Shown here: positions 1-9,607 of the stretch, in pieces
How the letters are laid out: each line of letters starts with the position of its first letter
Numbering within the stretch: position 1 is the stretch's first letter
NCBI GenBank assembly: GCA_964016875.1
Contig: OZ024730.1
Span: forward strand, 37,580,795 to 37,644,794
Direction of reading: 5' to 3'
Length of the DNA stretch: 64,000 nucleotides
Source: Fallopia convolvulus
Taxonomy: Eukaryota > Streptophyta > Magnoliopsida > Caryophyllales > Polygonaceae
Translations under genes and position numbers: made by a program
The notes under the pieces: model-generated
The model's input: only the letters and a program-made list of their open reading frames with translations
Told to the model about the DNA's origin: nothing
The model's database searches: none

Positions 1-384
1 TGATACAGTGAACAATTCCTCTTTTCCTATCTGAAAGTGTCACAACTTTTACATTAGAAGTGATTGACAGCTTCTTATGCTATGTGTGAATTTACCCTCA
101 AGCCTCACAAATACTTGCCTAAATCAGCACATGATCTAGAAGTAGTTAAAAATTACGACTGACAGCTTATCCATCAATCAGATAAAACTCTTAATTCATG
201 TTATACATCGAATCCATCATAAGCAAAAGATTTACTCAATTCGTAAAATGTTTATTAATCTCTTTCATTATAAAGACATTTTTATACCTTGAAAGGTGTG
301 AGAAAATGAACACAGTACAGAGGAAGATAAAGGTCAAATGAGAGATTGTATAAAGGTTTTAAAGTGTAAATATCAAAATAAAAC

Positions 385-652
385 TTCATTTGCATCATTA
401 AAGCAATCAGATCCTTCTCCTTGAGGCCAAAACACACGCCAACATCTACAACATCCAAGCAAGAAAAGGTAAGACAGTTTTTTTTATAAAGGAAAAAAGA
501 CATTATGTATAATCAATCAGAACATCGACGTCGACACCTCACAGCATAGCTAAATTGAATACTAACCTTTCTTTTCCAAGGTGCCGAGCAAGTTCTTCGG
601 CCAAAGCTTGGCCTGGTGGGTCGCCATCTATTGCCAGCATAATGCGAGAAGC
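385..652 (-). pseudogene. TWINKLE primase-helicase fragment (TOPRIM exons)
   Basis: Two adjacent exons of a plant TWINKLE-type DNA primase-helicase, the organellar replication enzyme. Exon 567-652 encodes ASRIMLAIDGDPPGQ followed by ALAEELARHLGKER; DGDPPG is the TOPRIM acidic motif. Exon 385-445 encodes CWRVFWPQGEG and ends in NDANE. The two join in frame across a GT-AG intron: AG plus A makes the Arg codon before CWRV. No further TWINKLE exon (helicase part) is visible down to base 1, and none upstream, so this is a piece of the gene. It lies downstream of, and on the same strand as, NUA and TPP2 fragments, which points to capture by a transposon. Identity rests on the TOPRIM motif and the CWRV-DANE context known in plant TWINKLE; a search was not possible. 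Confidence 0.8.
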
Positions 653-719
653 CTACTTACAGAACAGAGAATAAATGTATAATAGAGAGAAAGGAAGCTA
701 CTGTATGCTTTGCACTAAC

Positions 720-2310
720 CTGTATCCTCTTGTCCTTTTCATTCACAAGGGTATGAATGTATGATAATCAACATCCCCAGTTCCCCTATTTTCTGTATAG
801 AAAGTTCACAAGGCATAAGGAAATATTTATTTGACTCAGGTAGTGCCAATACACATGCTCAAGAACATACCTTGTCTAATTTCCTCTAGTTGTTTCAAGA
901 GCCCTTCAATCTCCTTTCCCTTCTCATTCTTCTCCTTGGACAACAATTCCTTCTCCACCATCAGTGACTCCTTCTCATTTGCTACAGACTCCTCCTTTGC
1001 TATAGACTCCTTCTCCTTCAACAGTGTTTCCTTCTCCTTAGACAGAAACTCGATCTTCCTCTGCATTTTACAAGGATGGATGAATGAAAAAAGAGAACAT
1101 CAAACACTAACCCCCCCCCCACCCCCCAACCAATTTTTTTTTCTATTTCACACCGAAGCAACTCCAAGTTATAGAAAAACCATAAAGGTCAAAATTTTGC
1201 ACATGAGAAAGTCAGTTGATACATTAACAAAATATCTATCAAGACGACAAACCTTTAGATTGATATTTATCTTCTTTTCCTTATCAAGATCAGCCTTTAG
1301 ATTTGCCTGCATGTATACAATAAACCTGGGGTCTGCTACGAAGACAGTTAGCATCATCTCAAATGTGAAGAATAGAATAGAATATACCTCCAAATTCCAA
1401 TTGTGAAACATGGTTCTGTTTTTCAATTAGTTCAGCCCCGACGCTTGTTAGCTCATGCTCGAGTTTTGATATGATTTCCTCCTTTTCAGAAAGTAGTGAC
1501 CTGTTTTGCTCTATCTGTCTCTCTTTCTCTTGCATATTGACCCGTCATTTGAAAAAGCTTTATCTCGCAGAAATAGAGAGCTAAGTAGTCAGTTAATTCA
1601 AAATACTCATCACAACAATTGGTAAAACAAAACATCAGCAACTTTAGAAGATAAATGCAGTAAAAATAACCTGCATCTGCTCATAATCTCTCTTCAATCG
1701 AATATACTCCTCAACATCAATGTTCTTGCTCTTTTCAAGCAGCTTCAGAATATAATGGAGGTAAGTGCACCAATATGCATTGAACATAAGTTTCATTAAT
1801 CAATGAACAAGTTAAGCCATACATGTCTTTGCTCTTTTCAATTGAATATACTCCTCAACATCAATGTTCTTGCTCTTTTCAAGCAGCTTCAGAATATAAT
1901 GGAGGTAAGTGCACCAATATGGATTGAACATAAGTTTCATCAATCAATGAACAAGTTAAGCCATACCTCTGAGATCCTTTTTTGAGAATTTTCCTTTTCT
2001 TTCTTTTCCACATCGATTTCCTTCCTTAATGCTTCAACCATTTCTTTCTCTTCAAGCAGGTTCGTCAACTTATCAGCCTCAACCTTCTCTTTTGGAGCAA
2101 CCTCACACGATTTCTGCAAACAGAACATTTAATCATTTAAATTATATGTAGAAGAAATTTATGCAAAACAGTTATTATCAGTGATAATGTCTCCTTTCCT
2201 AAAACAGAAAGTGATGTCAAAATGTTTTTAACCTGGCACTCCTCTAAGTTATACTTGTTCTCCTCTCTGAGTTGGATATTGATTTCATGAAGCAAATTCA
2301 TTTGGCCGAG
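720..2310 (-). pseudogene. Nuclear pore anchor (NUA/TPR) coiled-coil fragment
   Basis: Several exons of the plant TPR homologue NUA, a long coiled-coil protein of the nuclear-pore basket. In transcription order: 2233-2310 (LGQMNLLHEINIQLREENK...), 1967-2113 (49 codons, ends SQKRISE), 1671-1742 (LLEKSKNIDVEEYIRLKRDY), about 1388-1546 (EKERQIEQNRSLLSEKEE...), about 1253-1308 (ANLKADLDKEKK) and 871-1060 (a Lys/Glu heptad run). A short piece ending EKDKRIQ abuts a GT at 720. The first three exons are phase 0 with intact GT-AG sites. The acceptor of the fourth is unclear and the third is partly duplicated. NUA is about 2,000 residues long, so this is a small middle part. It is most likely a non-functional captured segment; a chimeric transcript with the neighbours is possible. 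Confidence 0.75.
1691..1966. repeat. 144-bp tandem duplication across a NUA exon
   Basis: Bases 1691-1822 recur at 1835-1966 with a period of 144 bp and few mismatches. The unit covers most of the LLEKSKNIDVEEY exon with its 3' splice acceptor and flanking intron. The second copy runs into unrelated sequence after the VEEY-IQLKR codons, so it would add a defective exon. Confidence 0.85.
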
Positions 2311-3667
2311 CTGCAATATTATTTTGACACAAATTAGTCAACAAAAACCAATGCATAGATTCTAGGCCAAGGAATTGTAGATATGAGTGACAAAAAAGGA
2401 AATGTAGGTTGACAGGTAAGACCATAACCAAATCAACAAAGAAGACAATCACTGACTTAAATCCAACCTTCCAGCTCTTTGTTGGTAGTGCTTTTTTCAC
2501 AGAGACAAACTTCAATCACCTGGACTAACTATCCTGCATTAGGATATTAGTAAAATTAAGTTTGTATGATCTGCTTAACATTTTTGCTATAATAAAATAA
2601 GAAGTAAAACACATACATGAATTTGCAAAATTTCGGCGAGGTATCTCAGTGACTAACTTTAAGATTAGACTGGTAAGATGGAAAATACAAAGAAGCATGT
2701 TCCTAAAATATCCATGCAATTTGTTTGGGAAAAAATATATATGATATATATGATATTGAAATGAAACAAATAGATGTGCATCATGTTGAAGGCACCAAGA
2801 CAATCAAAAAAGCACAAGACTAATTTAATTAGCCAATGCAAGTAATGCAGCTGAATAAGACCTTGTTGTTCTAAAGTTATTGGTCTTTCAAATACGAAAA
2901 AGCTGATGGAAATGATCTTGAAGACTTGAACACAAAACAAATAAAAAACATGCCATTATTGGATCAAGTTCCAAAATGGGGTTCACTGAAACCCATCAAA
3001 ATACCTTAGCATAAGCACCTCACGAAGTTTTAACCTTGCCATGAATCTTGCATTGCCACTGAGGATGATATTTGTTCCACAACCAAGATTAAGAAACACT
3101 ACTTATGGTGTACTCTTGTCCTAATGTCATAAATAAACTTAACCTTAGGAGTCATGGACTAAGCAGACACATAAGAGTATTGGCTCTATACAGTCTTTTG
3201 TCATAAACAAACTTAACCTAAATTAGAACATAGAAGACCTAACCCTTAATAAATAGATTAATAAGATATCAGCCTTCATTGAAGCTACACCATTTAGAAT
3301 CAATCACATTGGCTAGGAGGAGTTTTACACCCTCAATTGCTAATTGGAAAATCAGCAAATTCAGCCAACAATCATGCTTGCTTATTCCTCGGACATAATT
3401 GGGCAACGACTCACATCCATCAAAATATGCTATTGTTGGAGATTATAAAATATTCTTGCATTACAAACAGTTTTACATCATGCTAGACATACAAAAATAC
3501 TTTCACTCTCTTAAAGCTTATAATTGACCTCGAAACTTGCACAAATTGGCTAGTAATCAAAATTGATCATTCTACTAAAATACCTTGCCTCGCATATCCG
3601 TAATGAACAGGATAGAATGCAGAGTTCTTCTAGCCTTAATTAAAATGCAAAAAGATATTAACACACT
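2311..3667. other. Non-coding stretch between NUA and TPP2 fragments
   Basis: About 1.36 kb of AT-rich sequence between the two gene fragments. I see no exon that I can assign; the ORFs here are short and without recognisable domains. The junction between the two donor genes must lie inside it, but no short repeat or terminal inverted repeat marks it by eye. Confidence 0.5.
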
Positions 3668-5358
3668 TATAATTAGTAAGAGGTACAAAATCTGCAAGTT
3701 TTCCTTGGCCTGGTTCATCCTCAAGGCTTTGGGTATCAATGGCAACTCTCCCTAACTCTCCATCATACCAAACCACAACATCAATTACTGGTCCTTTATC
3801 ATCATTGCTCTGAAACTTATAAATTTGATTTTAAAGCACAAAAAATGAAAAGGTTAAAATACAATGTTTAATCTTAATGCATACCTCGGCTTTCTTTCGT
3901 AGAAAATCTACTATGTTTTGAAGGTCATCACGTACCCTCTTCAATTCTGGATCTTCCATGCTTCTGAAATAGAATAAATAAAAATCAAACTAAAAACATA
4001 TTTGAAAATACAAAACTCTAACTACTTATAAATTATCGGTTCGGTAATGTGTGCCCATGGACACACATTAAAAGTGCTAATTTGGAAAATTATTTCAAAA
4101 CTATTCCCTAAATTGAAATTAATAAACCCTTTTTAAAAAATCAAAATTAACAAACAATATCCAAATTTACCAAGGTTAGAATTCTAAGACCTGGTCAAAT
4201 TATAGTTGTACCAAATAAGGAAAAAGATACTAATAAAAAATAGTTTGCAATGTAATTAATTAATCCAAGACCTGGTCAAATTCATGAACCTTCTTTATAG
4301 CACCTGCAACTGCTTCTTGATTCTTCACATCCCAATTCTTCGTTCTCTCTTTCTAGACAGAAGTCAAAAGGAAAATGCTTAAACAAGAAGCTATACACAT
4401 AAGTTACAGAATGAGAACGTAACAAGTAGAAATAAACCTACTACTCAGAAAGTCATAACAAACAGATACCTTTAGGCGAGAAGTCAACGTGTCGGTAAAA
4501 AGTTCATATACAAATTTATAGCCAACATGGCATTCACCAGAAGGATTCTTCCATGAGGAATCGACAGCAAGTGTTGCTCCTATATATATTTACAATTAAT
4601 GAGCCCATATGTGAGAAGCACTAAAATATGAATGAATGCAAAAAATTGAGCACAACTTAAGAATTTAAGGATATATACAATAAGTTGTTAACTAACAATT
4701 GAAGCATCACATATACTATGAAAGAAGACAGGATATCTTTAGCAAGAACCAACTTGATTTTAAGTTAGGAATGACAATTAGGTAGTCAGATTTTTATGTT
4801 GGACATTCATCATATCAGAAAATCAGAAATAAATACAATGTAAGTTTTTTCAACCATCTCTCACAACACTTACGCCTGAAATGTCACAATAGCAAGAACT
4901 GCATAGATTTTTCAAGATTAGAAAAATATAGACCTGATGCTCCTCGAATAAGGCCACCTTCGTCTGCCTTCACCACTGTTGACGTATTAATATCGCCACT
5001 TCCAGTGCTAGAAAGAACACAGAAAGATGAAATTTAAATCAGATTACGAACAATCGTATTACCAACCAATCCACATATTAATCAACAATCTGACAAGCAC
5101 ACATCAACATTAAAAGAGAGTGACACTTTTGTACGTCATCTTAGAGTTTCAATACCAGTCAATAAACGTCTAGCACTTTAGGTTTCCCATCCGAAGTAAT
5201 TTGCAATCCATTTGCAGCAGGATCCACACCAGAATCTATAAAAAAAACCACGAATTCGCTAACATTCAAAACAAAGCGTTACAAAACTAAAATCGATCAG
5301 AAGAGAAGTAAATGCAAAACTAACCGAAGATAGCGATAACGACACCACGGCAGAATTC
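3668..5358 (-). pseudogene. Tripeptidyl peptidase II N-terminal fragment
   Basis: Seven consecutive exons from the start of the subtilisin-like (S8) domain of plant tripeptidyl peptidase II: 5325-5358 (EFCRGVVIAIF), 5156-5235 (DSGVDPAANGLQ..., with the catalytic Asp), 4934-5007 (TGSGDINTSTVVKADEGG), 4470-4579 (SSWKNPSGECHVGYKFVYEL), 4272-4352 (KERTKNWDVKNQEAV...), 3885-3963 (DPELKRVRDDLQN) and about 3668-3809 (GPVIDVVVWYDGE...DTQSLEDE). Splice sites and phases mostly fit a real gene. One extra T near 5166 shifts the frame at VLDV, and a small deletion at the start of exon 3885-3963 shifts it again. The rest of the protease (His, Ser and the long C-terminal part) is absent. It is a pseudogene fragment; the active enzyme is a cytosolic peptidase acting after the proteasome. 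Confidence 0.85.
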
Positions 5359-6590
5359 CTGCAATTAGCTAGGCCATAAGAGAACAAAATAAATAAGAGC
5401 AATAACACGATCAGAGTCATAGACCCTCGAATAAACCAGTAAAAAAACCCAGGTCGTGAAGAACAAGCATACAAGCCAAAGCAATCAACCCAAAGCAAAC
5501 TCAATTTGGCAAATACACCAACATCAAGTCGAAGGGAGCGCGGAATAAGGAAGAGCCATACCTGAAAGCCATGCCGCCGCACTTGCCTGGCGAGGCCACT
5601 CCTGTTGTGTATTCATATTCAGCGTATTGAAACTGGACATGGTGGATATGTGCTTGATGATGTTCTTCTCCGATCTCCATCTCCCTGTAAAATCCTCTTC
5701 TCCCTTCCTATCTCCGACACCAATTGGAGAGGACGCTTCTGCTTTCTGCTCGACACCAATTGGAGAGGAGAGAGACGGGGTGAAGGAGAAGATAAGAAAG
5801 AAAGAAGCAGGAGGTGGAGGTTGATATCAAAAGCAGCAGAGGCTCAGAGGCGCAGAGACACAGAGAAAGAAGATGGAAGGTGGCAATCATCGACAACCAA
5901 ACCCATCGGAAGAGCGATACAACCAACGTCCAGAAACACTTGCCCCTCTATGTGCCCCTAACGAACGACCAAGAAGAAGGGAAGGGGCGTTTTATAAGGA
6001 AAGTGATCGAACGGGCCACACAATCCAAAATAGCGAGGAACGGCCTAGATATACCACTATTCACAAAACGTACTTCAATTACTTATTGTATTGTTGATAT
6101 GGTTAATGCTGTAAATCCATCGACTTATTGTATATATTGACCAGTTGTAGTTTGTATATGTCTGTCATCTTTACTGTCTCCCTTTTAGGCTAGAGTTGGA
6201 TTGGTGGATGTATTTGAAGATAACGTTTTGTTTCATCATACGTCTATTAGGATACATACACTAATCTTAAGAGATCAGTAAACTTGATATAGGAATACTA
6301 AAACAAGTGTTTCCAAATCAAAATTACTATCTTTATTAGTAGAATCAAATATACAAACGCAAATCTTACGTTTCTAGAAATACTAAAATAACTGGTTTTT
6401 CTTGCTTTTAATTTACCTTTAAGACTTCAATTTGAATTTTTAAACTATTTTATAAACAACCCCTTTTTGTAAGGGATTGTTTAAAAATTCAAATTGATGT
6501 AGTTTGGTTATGAATTTAAGTGTTTTAAGAGTTGAATCCTACTAATTTAAGGTTGATGAACATAATGGTAAGCTTGAAATTGGCTAATTT
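5359..6590. other. Upstream region of the fragment cluster, no clear gene
   Basis: No domain is recognisable. On the minus strand an ATG with good context (CCACCATG, 5638-5640) opens a 26-codon stretch ending at a GT donor at 5561, but its phase does not fit the next TPP2 exon. A near-identical block with core CACCAATTGGAGAGGA occurs twice, near 5718 and near 5755. Beyond 6060 the sequence is AT-rich. Confidence 0.4.
6425..6500. repeat. Short hairpin (about 19-bp inverted repeat)
   Basis: TTCAATTTGAATTTTTAAAC is followed, about 35 bases on, by its reverse complement GTTTAAAAATTCAAATTGA. It could be a MITE core or a folded-back remnant; no target duplication was recognised. Confidence 0.6.
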
Positions 6591-6603
6591 GAACCAGGTA
6601 AAG

Positions 6604-6695
6604 CCAAAACCTCAGGGGTACCAAGAGGAATAAGTTTTTTTCTTGGGCACCAAAAGAAAAAGGCAGAACCTTAGGGGCACCAAAAAGAATTTCCC
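6604..6695. mobile_element. Isolated MULE-type right terminus
   Basis: This segment ends GAATTTCCC and contains GGGGTACCA, GGAATAAGTTTTTTT and GGGCACCA in the same order as the right terminal inverted repeat of the complete element at 61,696-62,855. The element body would therefore lie to the left and include the TPP2-NUA-TWINKLE fragments. No matching left terminus is visible between base 1 and 6604, so it is either beyond the window or lost. Confidence 0.55.
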
Positions 6696-6750
6696 TTATT
6701 TATTTAATTACTTTAACATATTTAAATGTTGAGAAAAAAAATTAAAACGC

Positions 6751-7753
6751 CTATGCGATTTGTTGCTCGAGCTCCAGCATCTTCTCCATGCGATCTTGAG
6801 TCTCCTCAACTGTCAACGGGGATATAAGAGGATCTCCATTGATAGGCACCCCCGAAAATTTGGTGTAGATCATGGAGGGTAATGGTAATCTCGCCCCGCA
6901 TGAAGTGGAAGGTGTTGGTCTCAGGATACCACGCTCCACAAATACAGATATGAGAATGTGGTCCATCGCCCCACAATTCAAGTCGACTAGCCCGGTGAGA
7001 CCATTCCGTTGGGCGAGGTCCCACCAGGAATCGGGCCCTCCCTATATGTATGGTTGGAATTGCTCTAGGGGTCTCATGTTACAAGACTACACTCTAACAA
7101 CCATAGTCCACTAAAAGGGGAAACAAACGTTAGTTAGAAAATCTAAACATTGATTTGAAAAAAAATTAATATCGTAGTATGGAAAGTTTTACGTAAGCTA
7201 TGGTCACTCCATATCCAGCGAGCCATGTGTGTGGAATAACTTGTCAAGAGTGTGTCGTCTATAGGACCTCCAAGTTCGTCCTCAGCTGAAGGAGGGACCT
7301 CAAGAGCGGCACCAACCAGAGCGAGGGGAGGGGCAGGTCTAGCTGGAGCAGGGGGAGGGGCGGATATAGTTGAAACAAGCGGAGGGACAGGTTTAGTTAG
7401 AACGGGTGGTGGGAGGGGGAGGGGGCAGATCTAGGTGGAGCAGGGGGGAGGGGGAGGTCCAATTGGAGAGGGGGAGGAGATGGAATAGTAGATGTAAGTG
7501 GAGGACCCGAGGATATTGCCATGGATGACATAGGGTCAGCAAAAATGGTATCCATATTTGGAGGAGGACTGGAAAAGGTCGGAGGCAATGCGTCAAATGT
7601 GGGGGGAGGCAGAATAGAGGGGGTTGCCTCAGATATCGGGTAATCGTCCACCGATAAATCCTTTGCGGTACCCGCAGGTGCATCAAAATGTAAGTTGTCC
7701 TCTGCGTCATGATCAGATAAGTCGTCCTGAAGCACCCCGTCCATAAAATCCAC
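6751..7753 (-). pseudogene. Decayed plant-mobile-domain (PMD) gene, split by a retroelement
   Basis: Frames on the minus strand at 6751-7024 together read as a plant mobile domain: a WYPETNTFHF motif, then EITITLHDLHQIFG, then GVPINGDPLI. The reading frame changes inside this block, so the copy is broken. Upstream, 7397-7753 encodes an acidic, proline-rich segment (MDGVLQDDLSDHDAEDN..., LPPPTFDALPPTF). Its 5' continuation is found at 23,484-23,600 beyond the Tat element: across the 5-bp duplication the frame reads PSFETV then VDFMDGV. An in-frame stop follows LTLGPV. PMD proteins occur both as host genes (MAIN/MAIL) and inside MULEs and gypsy elements; which applies here is not clear. Confidence 0.65.
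7252..7480. repeat. G-rich imperfect minisatellite
   Basis: Degenerate units of about 30-45 bp containing GGAGGGRCAGGTCTAG, AGCAGGGGG and runs of G3-G6. On the minus strand it encodes the proline-rich linker of the PMD gene. Several G-runs close together could form a G-quadruplex on the plus strand (inference). Confidence 0.55.
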
Positions 7754-8660
7754 TGATGAAGCCCGAAATAAACCAAAGCTAAAGACAAGAAATGAGATTA
7801 TATATTCGACAAGACAAACCCTTGCTTTTATTAATTGATTTCCAAACGAGGTTACAACAACGGGATTCTGCCCAAGATCTTCTTTACAAGATTCGAGGTC
7901 TCTGCCTAACGAGGTTCGAGACCTCTTTGTTACAAGGAGATTACCGCTTACAAACTGTTAGCGAGATCTTTTCCTATTATAAGCTTGAGAATTGCTATCT
8001 ATTTAGCGAGGCCATGATCTTATTGAGGATGTTGGGATTGTAGCTTGCAAAGCAGCTTGCGGGATATTTTGGGACTCAAGATTTCTTTGAGCGATTTGAG
8101 GTCTTTTTATTGATCTTCTCTTGATTGTAGCGTGGTCTTTACGATTATTCCAACACATCGATCTTCAACAAGCAAGATAGTTCTTGAGTTAGAGATGTTT
8201 TTCGACCCTTGCAACCTTCGGGGTTCTCCTCTATTTATAGACGTTTGAGGAGTATGGCTTTCATCAATATCTGATGTGGGATGTTTGGGATATGGCCATC
8301 GGATTGGTCGAGAGAGAGGTGGCCGATTATTGGTTGAGAATAAGGTGGCTTTTGAATGGTTGAGCGGGGTGTGTGTGTGAGCTTTTGAGTATGCGAGGTT
8401 TATCCTCGTTGCTTCTAGAAGCGCATCGTTTGATCAACATCTTTATTTGAGAGGTTGCGACGTTTCAACCTCAGTCCTATGGGGAATGCGCGATGTTTGG
8501 TCTTTGCCCTTCCTCTGACGTGGGACTAGCTTGATTGGGTATCTCGCTTTTTTGGATGGGTATGGAAAAACCCTCGGGAATTCCTTTGAATTCCGCTTTT
8601 ATTACTTTTACCTCGCTATCCGTGCCTACTGTTCACACATTGTTATTTTGCGCGCTGGCG
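7754..8660 (-). repeat. Tat element 3' LTR
   Basis: Direct repeat of 22,575-23,483. On the plus strand it begins TGATGAAGCCCGAAATAAAC; the inner end is eroded (GCTGGCG against ACCATCA in the other copy). A purine-rich tract lies on the minus strand just inside it (about 8674-8690, AAAAGAGGGAAGGAGG), as expected next to a 3' LTR. Confidence 0.88.
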
Positions 8661-8668
8661 GCGGGCCT

Positions 8669-8763
8669 TGGGCCTCCTTCCCTCTTTTCGTTAATGGGCC
8701 TTCGAGGGAGTTAGGCCCATTAAGACGCTAAGTAGGAAAAGGCCCAATACACTCTTTATAAAT
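8669..8763 (+). promoter_or_regulatory. Promoter-like block for the antisense gene
   Basis: Four GGCCCA/TGGGCC motifs (site II type, bound by TCP factors in plant promoters) lie at about 8668-8674, 8694-8700, 8713-8719 and 8741-8746, followed by TATAAAT at 8757-8763 and a CT-rich leader. The arrangement points to plus-strand transcription, opposite to the retroelement and towards the antisense ORF. The motifs are visible; promoter activity is inferred. Confidence 0.55.
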
Positions 8764-9607
8764 GCCATGCCTTTCTTTCTCCCCTTCTCGTTTCATCTTC
8801 TTTACCAAGAAAAATCTCTCTCTCTTTCTCTACGACCTTTCGGTTTCCAGCAAACAAGTACAGGCGGCACCCCTGATCAAGATTTGCAACCGCCCTTTCT
8901 ACATCGACTTTCGACAAAAGTACCATTTCTGCCCTTCGCATGCGCTTTTGGTGCCTTTTATCTCGTTTCCGCCTTTCGCCCTAGGCAGAGGCGGTGGTTT
9001 TTTCCGAGTTCCGTGTCGGCGTCACGATGGTGGAAAGTTGGAAGTGGGGACGGGCCCTAGGAGTCTGGTGATGCGCTTAACCTTTCCGACGCTTGCCCGA
9101 CGGTTGAGTTCATCACTCTTGATTTTTTAATTTTGAACACTCTTAGGAAGTTCAAGCATTTTGCCGCTGGCTCATGGGATGTCTGTCCTTTCAATCTTCT
9201 GATATCTACTTTTTGGTTTGCAACTCTATTTGTTCCCCTTCGTATACTTCCTAGGTGGTCTATCCGTCAGAATAGCCCTAGGGTCGCACTTATCCTACGC
9301 CATTGTGCTTTGCTTTTTGGTCTACTCTCTCCTTAAGACTTTCTTCTTTTCCTGGTGTTCACGTCTCGTGACATGGACTTCGTATTTCATGCCTAGAGGC
9401 GCTTCTTTAATTCCTCCACTAGGCCTCGCGTTCCTCCTTTGGGAGAAGTACCATGAAGAACCGTCCAAAACTGTAGAGTCTAATGAGACTAGCGATTCTC
9501 AAAACCCGAGGTCCCCTTCAGTTGTTTTGCAACAATCCTTCGCCCAGTGCTCCTGAATTTTCTGTTACCTCGCCCTTTCCCGAGTGTGCACGTCCTCAGG
9601 AGTTGAG

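Noticed and set aside
50..75. Helitron 3' end (TTAG with a small stem) that would bound the gene-fragment cluster
   Set aside because: The stem overlaps the terminus and is only five base pairs; no matching TC end was found to the right.
831..1406. 191-codon plus-strand ORF
   Set aside because: It is the antisense shadow of the NUA coiled-coil exons and introns.
5562..5640. First exon of the TPP2 fragment
   Set aside because: The start context is good, but the phase (one base over) does not fit exon 5325-5358 and the peptide does not resemble TPP2.
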